Source of the DNA: CAYTSW01 sp964440605
GTDB taxonomy: Bacteria; Planctomycetota; Phycisphaerae; Phycisphaerales; UBA1924
Assembly (NCBI GenBank): GCA_964440605.1
Contig: CAYTSW010000078.1
Span: forward strand, 1 to 12,829
Direction of reading: 5' to 3'
Length of the DNA stretch: 12,829 bases
The notes beneath the pieces are model-generated. The model was given only the letters and a program-made list of their open reading frames with translations, was not told the DNA's origin and did not search any database. This document shows, piece after piece, positions 7,315 to 12,829 of this stretch. Positions within the stretch are counted from its first letter, which is position 1, and every line of letters starts with the position of its first letter. The position numbers and the translations under genes were made by a program.

Positions 7315-8703
7315 TCATTCGGGTTGTTGAGGGTCGTCGTGCTGTGCGTTCCTGATCCGCCGCACTTCTTCGAGGCGCTGCCTGAGCGTCGCCTCGAAGC
7401 CGATGTCGGTCGGCTCGTAGTAGCGGGTCGGGACGGTGAGGTAGGCCTCGTCGGTGACGCCGCCGAGGGAGGTGCGGGTGTCGGCGTTGTGGGCGTACCG
7501 GTAGCCGCGGCCTTCCTGGGTCGAGCCTTCGCTGCGAGCCTTGGTCTTGTCGCGGATGGTCCGCGGTACGGGCTGCGTGCGGCCCTCGCGGACGTCCTTG
7601 ATCGCCGCGTCGATCGCGAGGTAGCTCGCGTTGCTCTTGGGCGCCAGCGCGAGGTACGTGACGCACTGGCCTAGCGTGATGCGGCACTCGGGCATGCCCA
7701 GACGCTCGGCGAGCGACCACGCGGCTTCGGCGACCATGATCGCGCGCGGGTCGGCGTTGCCGATGTCTTCGCTCGCGAGGATCGCCAGCCGGCGCGCGAT
7801 GAAACGCGGGTCTTCACCGGCTTCGAGCATGACGGCGAGCCAGTAGAGCGCGGCGTCGGGGTCGGAGCCGCGGAGCGACTTGATGAGCGCCGAGGCGTGG
7901 TCGTAGTGCTGGTCGCCGTCGCGGTCGTAGCGGATCGCTTTGCGCTGGATGGACTGCTCGGCGTCGGCGCGGGTGATGCGGATGGGGCCCTCGGTTTCGG
8001 GCGCGGAGAGCACGGCGAGCTCGAGCGCGTTGAGCGCACGACGGGCGTCGCCGTCGGAGGTGCGCGCCCAGTGCCGCAGGGCTTCGTCGTCGACGTCGAG
8101 CGATCGATCCGCGTAGCCCTTCGGGTCGTTCAAAGCGCGGCGGAGAACCTGCAGCACGTCGTCTTCCGTCAGCGGCTCGAGGCGGAAGAGCGTCGAGCGG
8201 CTGACGAGCGCGGAGTTGACCGCGAAGAGCGGGTTTTCGGTGGTGATGCCGATGAGGATGACGACGCCGCGCTCGACATCTTCGAGCAGCACGTCCTGCT
8301 GCGCCTTGGAGAAGCGGTGGATCTCGTCGAGGATGAGGACGGTGCGTCGCCCGCTGTCTTCGAGCGTCGCGGTGGCGGCCGTGATGATCTCGCGGATGCG
8401 TTTGACGCCGACGCTCGCGGCATTCTCGCGCACCGCGTGGAGCTGCGCTTCGTTGGCGATGACGCCGGCGAGCGTGGTCTTGCCCGTGCCCGGCGGGCCG
8501 TGGAGGAGGATGGAGGTCATGCGTCCGGCGGCGATCATGCGCCGGAGCATGGTTGGGGGGGTTGATGCGGGATCGTCCGGCGAGCCGAGGATGTGACGCT
8601 GCCCGGCGATCTCATCGAGCCGCGTCGGACGGAGCCGGACGGCGAGTGGTTCGACGGCCTTGCGTCGGGCTTCGCGCTGGCCTGACCAGAGGTCGGGGGG
8701 CAT
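7315..8703 (-). CDS. rarA: Replication-associated recombination protein A (AAA+ ATPase)
   Basis: A 462-residue RarA/MgsA/WRNIP1-family ATPase, related to clamp-loader subunits and acting at stalled replication forks. Visible motifs: LDEIAGQRHILG (29-40), Walker A GPPGTGKT (69-76), Walker B LILDEIHRF (123-131), sensor 1 around GITTENP (152-158), and the arginine finger in NSALVSR (Arg169). The C-terminal MgsA-type region holds IKSLRGSDPDAALYWL, EDIGNADP, and a basic tail near RTIRDKTK. I chose the ATG at 8703 because family members start just before 'LW..RREA..K..PLA.R.RP'. An in-frame ATG at 8778 adds 25 residues with no family support. Neither start has a ribosome binding site; the mRNA could be leaderless. 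It is divergent from glmS, with the zinc-ribbon gene downstream. Confidence 0.93.
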   Translation of the reverse strand: MPPDLWSGQREARRKAVEPLAVRLRPTRLDEIAGQRHILGSPDDPASTPPTMLRRMIAAGRMTSILLHGPPGTGKTTLAGVIANEAQLHAVRENAASVGVKRIREIITAATATLEDSGRRTVLILDEIHRFSKAQQDVLLEDVERGVVILIGITTENPLFAVNSALVSRSTLFRLEPLTEDDVLQVLRRALNDPKGYADRSLDVDDEALRHWARTSDGDARRALNALELAVLSAPETEGPIRITRADAEQSIQRKAIRYDRDGDQHYDHASALIKSLRGSDPDAALYWLAVMLEAGEDPRFIARRLAILASEDIGNADPRAIMVAEAAWSLAERLGMPECRITLGQCVTYLALAPKSNASYLAIDAAIKDVREGRTQPVPRTIRDKTKARSEGSTQEGRGYRYAHNADTRTSLGGVTDEAYLTVPTRYYEPTDIGFEATLRQRLEEVRRIRNAQHDDPQQPE

Positions 8704-8879
8704 GGGGGAAGGGTAGAAGACCGCGCGTGAGGGGTGCTCGCTCGAGTTGGGGGATGGGGCCTCACAGGCCGCGCACATCGTGCGAAGGGAGGCTTTGCCA
8801 TCTGAACAGCGGCTCGGCGGCGGGCGTACGCTTTCGGATGCGGCCGGAGTGGCCGAGAACGCCGTGAGGAGATAGGCGT
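8704..8879. promoter_or_regulatory. Divergent control region of rarA and glmS
   Basis: These 176 bases must carry promoters for both genes. I could not place a convincing -35/-10 pair for either; TACGCT at 8827-8832 is a weak -10 candidate for glmS. A small inverted repeat (CGGCC 8841-8845, GGCCG 8851-8855) precedes the glmS ribosome binding site AGGAG (8867-8871). No glmS ribozyme-like length of leader is available. Confidence 0.4.
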
Positions 8880-10706
<1,827 letters not shown>

Positions 10707-10724
10707 GGCGACACCCGCGCCTGG

Positions 10725-10743
10725 CCCCCCGAACCGGCGGGGG
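10725..10743 (+). terminator. Weak hairpin after glmS
   Basis: CCCCC (10726-10730) can pair with GGGGG (10739-10743) over eight bases, 20 bases past the glmS stop. No T-run follows, so it is at best a poor or Rho-assisted terminator. Confidence 0.25.
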
Positions 10744-10796
10744 ATCGAGACGGTCGACCAGTGCCTGGGTGGGCGATGCCAAGACGCCCCTCCGCC

Positions 10797-10824
10797 TTGC
10801 ATTCGCCCAACACCCGGCTACACT
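10797..10824 (+). promoter_or_regulatory. Possible promoter of rpsL-rpsG
   Basis: TTGCAT (10797-10802) and TACACT (10819-10824) are spaced by 16 bases. The 12 bases CCGGCTACACTG are identical to those at the proposed dnaN promoter. Transcription would start near 10831, giving a leader of about 170 bases. A hairpin with GCCCGA (10834-10839) and TCGGGC (10846-10851) lies at the very start of that leader. Confidence 0.5.
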
Positions 10825-10998
10825 GTTCGGCTCGCCCGACCCCGCTCGGGCAGGTGGTCTTTCCCCGTCATCCCGAGGATTCCGGCGTTCCGGCCCCCGC
10901 CTCACCGCTCCACTCCGCGGACCGAAGCGACCGGGAGTGACGCCGACGCCTCTGTGTCCGTCCCCGATCTCCCCTCCTCCGGTCTGTCAGGAAGCGCG

Positions 10999-11373
<375 letters not shown>

Positions 11374-11414
11374 ACAAGCGTCCCTTTCATTGACGCGGCT
11401 GCTCATCGGCGGCC

Positions 11415-11455
11415 GTGATCGGTTGTTCGGCCCGCTGCGGTGCGGGCCCCATCAC
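11415..11455 (+). promoter_or_regulatory. Nested stem-loop between rpsL and rpsG
   Basis: An inner stem GGCCCGC (11429-11435) with GCGGGCC (11442-11448) closes a six-base loop. An outer stem GTGAT (11415-11419) with ATCAC (11451-11455) encloses it. In E. coli the rpsL-rpsG spacer folds into the site where S7 represses its own translation, so this may be an analogous site. Equally it may be a partial terminator, although no T-run follows. The function is inference. Confidence 0.4.
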
Positions 11456-11551
11456 GAGGCAAGTAACCCGCGAGGCCGCTCCGCGCGCGGGTGAACAGAG
11501 CCGACGCCGGCCTGAGCCGGTCGAGGCAGATGAGCCATAAGGAGGTCGGCC

Positions 11552-12046
11552 ATGGCCGGTCGCATCACCAAGTCCGAAGACCAACTCCGTCCGGACCCCC
11601 GCTTCCACAACAAGACGCTCGCCAAGTTCACCAACTGCGTGATGTACGACGGCAAGAAGAGCGTCGCCGAGCGCGTGGTCTACGCCGCCATGGACGAGAT
11701 CGACGAGCGCCTGAAGCGCGAGGAGCACCCCGACGGCCTGCGGTCGTCGATCGAGGTCTTCGAGAAGGCGATCGATCGCGTGAAGCCGCACGTCGAGGTC
11801 CGCTCGAAGCGCATCGGCGGCGCCAACTACCAGGTGCCTATGCAGGTCGGCCCGCGTCGCAAGCAGAGCCTGGCCTTCCGTTGGATCATCAACGCCTGCC
11901 GCGCTGAGAGCGGGCGTGGCATGCACCTGCGTCTGGCCGACGAACTGTTCGCGGCGTCGAAGGGCGAGGGCAAGGCCATGTCGACGCGGGACCAAACCCA
12001 CCGCATGGCCGACGCCAACAAGGCCTTCGCCCACTTCGCGTGGTAA
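11552..12046 (+). CDS. rpsG: 30S ribosomal protein S7
   Basis: A 164-residue S7, which nucleates assembly of the 30S head and contacts the exit-site tRNA. Recognisable blocks are FTNCVMYDGKKSVAERVVY (26-44), FEKAIDRVKPHVEVRSKRIG (70-89), ANYQVPMQV (91-99) and the C-terminal end AFAHFAW. A short charged insertion (about residues 54-65, LKREEHPDGL) makes it slightly longer than the 156-residue core family. The ATG at 11552 has a strong GGAGGT (11541-11546) five bases upstream, the best ribosome binding site in the window. fusA and tuf, which usually follow in the str operon, are absent. Confidence 0.97.
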   Translation: MAGRITKSEDQLRPDPRFHNKTLAKFTNCVMYDGKKSVAERVVYAAMDEIDERLKREEHPDGLRSSIEVFEKAIDRVKPHVEVRSKRIGGANYQVPMQVGPRRKQSLAFRWIINACRAESGRGMHLRLADELFAASKGEGKAMSTRDQTHRMADANKAFAHFAW

Positions 12047-12086
12047 CCCGCGCCCGATCGCTGACTGAAACTGTTTCCGCGCGTTC

Positions 12087-12114
12087 CCGAACCACCGGAG
12101 AACGGCTGGTTCGG
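12087..12114 (+). promoter_or_regulatory. Stem-loop between rpsG and the small membrane gene
   Basis: CCGAACCA (12087-12094) pairs perfectly with TGGTTCGG (12107-12114). The stem extends by CCG/CGG (12095-12097 with 12103-12105) past a single bulged C, closing a five-base loop. No T-run follows. It ends six bases before the ribosome binding site of the next gene, so it may end rpsG transcription weakly, protect an mRNA end, or affect translation downstream. Confidence 0.45.
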
Positions 12115-12131
12115 ACAGCAAGGGAGCGATC

Positions 12132-12362
12132 ATGAAAGGCGAACGGTCTCGGCCTCAAGACGAAGAGTCTCGGAGCTTCATGGCGTTCTTGATTTCGGTG
12201 CTCGTGCCGGTGATCCTGATCTTCGGCGGCGCGGGCATCGTGGGGCTGGGGTTCAACATGGGCAATCTGCCGGTGATGATTGTCGGCGGCGTCCTCGTCC
12301 TCGCGGGCGTGCTGTGGGGCGGCTTTCTGCTGCTGTGGCACGGGCCGCTGGACTGGTTCTGA
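12132..12362 (+). CDS. Small two-helix membrane protein, function unknown
   Basis: A 76-residue protein with a polar, charged N-terminus (about 1-15) and two hydrophobic segments (about 17-40 and 46-69) separated by a short turn with Asn and Met-Gly-Asn. It ends in WHGPLDWF. The segments look like membrane helices, Gly- and Val-rich, and there is no signal-peptide cleavage motif or known domain that I recognise. The ATG at 12132 is supported by AAGGGAG about five bases upstream, and composition differs clearly from shadow frames. It sits 85 bases after rpsG and 87 bases before the tmRNA gene, with a hairpin on each side, so it may be its own unit. It is probably real, but I can assign no function. 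Confidence 0.7.
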   Translation: MKGERSRPQDEESRSFMAFLISVLVPVILIFGGAGIVGLGFNMGNLPVMIVGGVLVLAGVLWGGFLLLWHGPLDWF

Positions 12363-12367
12363 GCGCG

Positions 12368-12396
12368 GGTCGGTCGTTCGATACGGGCGACCGGCC
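12368..12396 (+). terminator. Possible terminator hairpin before ssrA
   Basis: A nine-base stem (12368-12376 with 12388-12396), with one G-T pair, encloses an 11-base loop. It lies five bases past the stop of the small membrane gene. There is no T-run, so it is only a candidate. Confidence 0.3.
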
Positions 12397-12449
12397 GACC
12401 TAGCATCATGATGACGCCTGTCGCGTGCGGGCGGACCTCTTTGACAACT

Positions 12450-12796
12450 GGGGCCGATCGGTATCGACCGGACAGGGAAAGTGTGGTGTGGCGTGTCGCG
12501 GCGCTCGTTGACCGCGTTATCAAGCGAGCACACTTCATAACTGCCGAACCGCAGTTTGCTCTGGCGGCTTAACTAGCTGCCCGTTCCGCCTATGACGCCC
12601 GATGGTGGGCGGAACGACGACATCGGGCTGGTCGCCCAGGCCGCTGTTCGAGGCTCAAGCGACGAGATTCAATCGAACTGGGACGGAAGCCCAGCCCGCC
12701 GGCGGCGTGGCTCCGTCCGAGATCAAAAGCCGGCTACACACGTAGAGGCATCACACGGACTGTCACGGCACGGGGGTTCGATTCCCCCCGGCTCCA
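12450..12796 (+). ncRNA. ssrA: Transfer-messenger RNA (tmRNA)
   Basis: tmRNA rescues ribosomes stalled on broken mRNAs by acting as an alanyl-tRNA and then as a template for a degradation tag. The 5' end GGGGCCG (12450-12456) pairs with CGGCTCC (12789-12795) as the acceptor stem, with one G-T pair. The 5' part has the conserved GTATCGACCGG. The 3' part has a tRNA-like T arm: GGGGG, TTCGATT, CCCCC at 12772-12788. The tag frame ends GCC GAA CCG CAG TTT GCT CTG GCG GCT TAA (12543-12572), that is AEPQFALAA, ending in the ALAA signal for ClpXP. Resumption at the GCA at 12528 instead would give AHFITAEPQFALAA. The discriminator A (12796) is followed by CTT, so CCA is not encoded and must be added. 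The 347-base length is normal. No smpB is in the window. Confidence 0.95.
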
Positions 12797-12829
12797 CTTC
12801 CAGACTCCGAACGTCGGGGTTTACATGCC

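Noticed and set aside
8704..8879. A glmS ribozyme upstream of glmS
   Set aside because: The spacer has no recognisable ribozyme core, and the known examples are in other phyla, mainly Firmicutes.

Overview
The window looks like chromosomal DNA from a planctomycete, most likely of the Phycisphaerae type. This rests on the very GC-rich sequence, a Gram-negative style porin ending in Phe, a membrane protein with a C-terminal CxxC-x12-CxxC zinc ribbon of the 'CxxCGYD...CPECG' type common in that phylum, and a tmRNA tag ending FALAA. The assignment is an inference from recalled family features, not from a search.

Layout from left to right: a strong plus-strand terminator (15-50) closes a gene lying outside the window. 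A decayed minus-strand gene follows (about 346-1215), carrying an in-frame amber codon and a frameshift. A minus-strand porin (1354-2772) comes next, with its own terminator and a long leader. A minus-strand transketolase (3198-5174) is divergent from plus-strand dnaN (5500-6672). dnaN converges on a minus-strand pair made of rarA (7315-8703) and a small zinc-ribbon membrane protein (6688-7212). rarA is divergent from plus-strand glmS (8880-10706). The last part is all plus strand: rpsL (10999-11373), rpsG (11552-12046), a 76-residue two-helix membrane protein (12132-12362) and the tmRNA gene ssrA (12450-12796).

Most genes are core housekeeping: carbon metabolism (transketolase), replication and fork repair (beta clamp, RarA), cell-envelope precursor synthesis (GlmS), translation (S12, S7) and ribosome rescue (tmRNA). 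They do not form one pathway. The order is notable because dnaN stands alone without dnaA, recF or gyrB, and rpsL-rpsG follows glmS and is not followed by fusA or tuf.

I found no convincing undescribed multi-gene system, mobile element or CRISPR array. The points most worth a second look are the degraded glycine-rich-type gene, the natural Arg at S12 position 88 (a streptomycin-resistance position), the tmRNA tag and missing encoded CCA, a 12-base element shared by the presumed dnaN and rpsL promoters, and several perfect inverted repeats in leaders.
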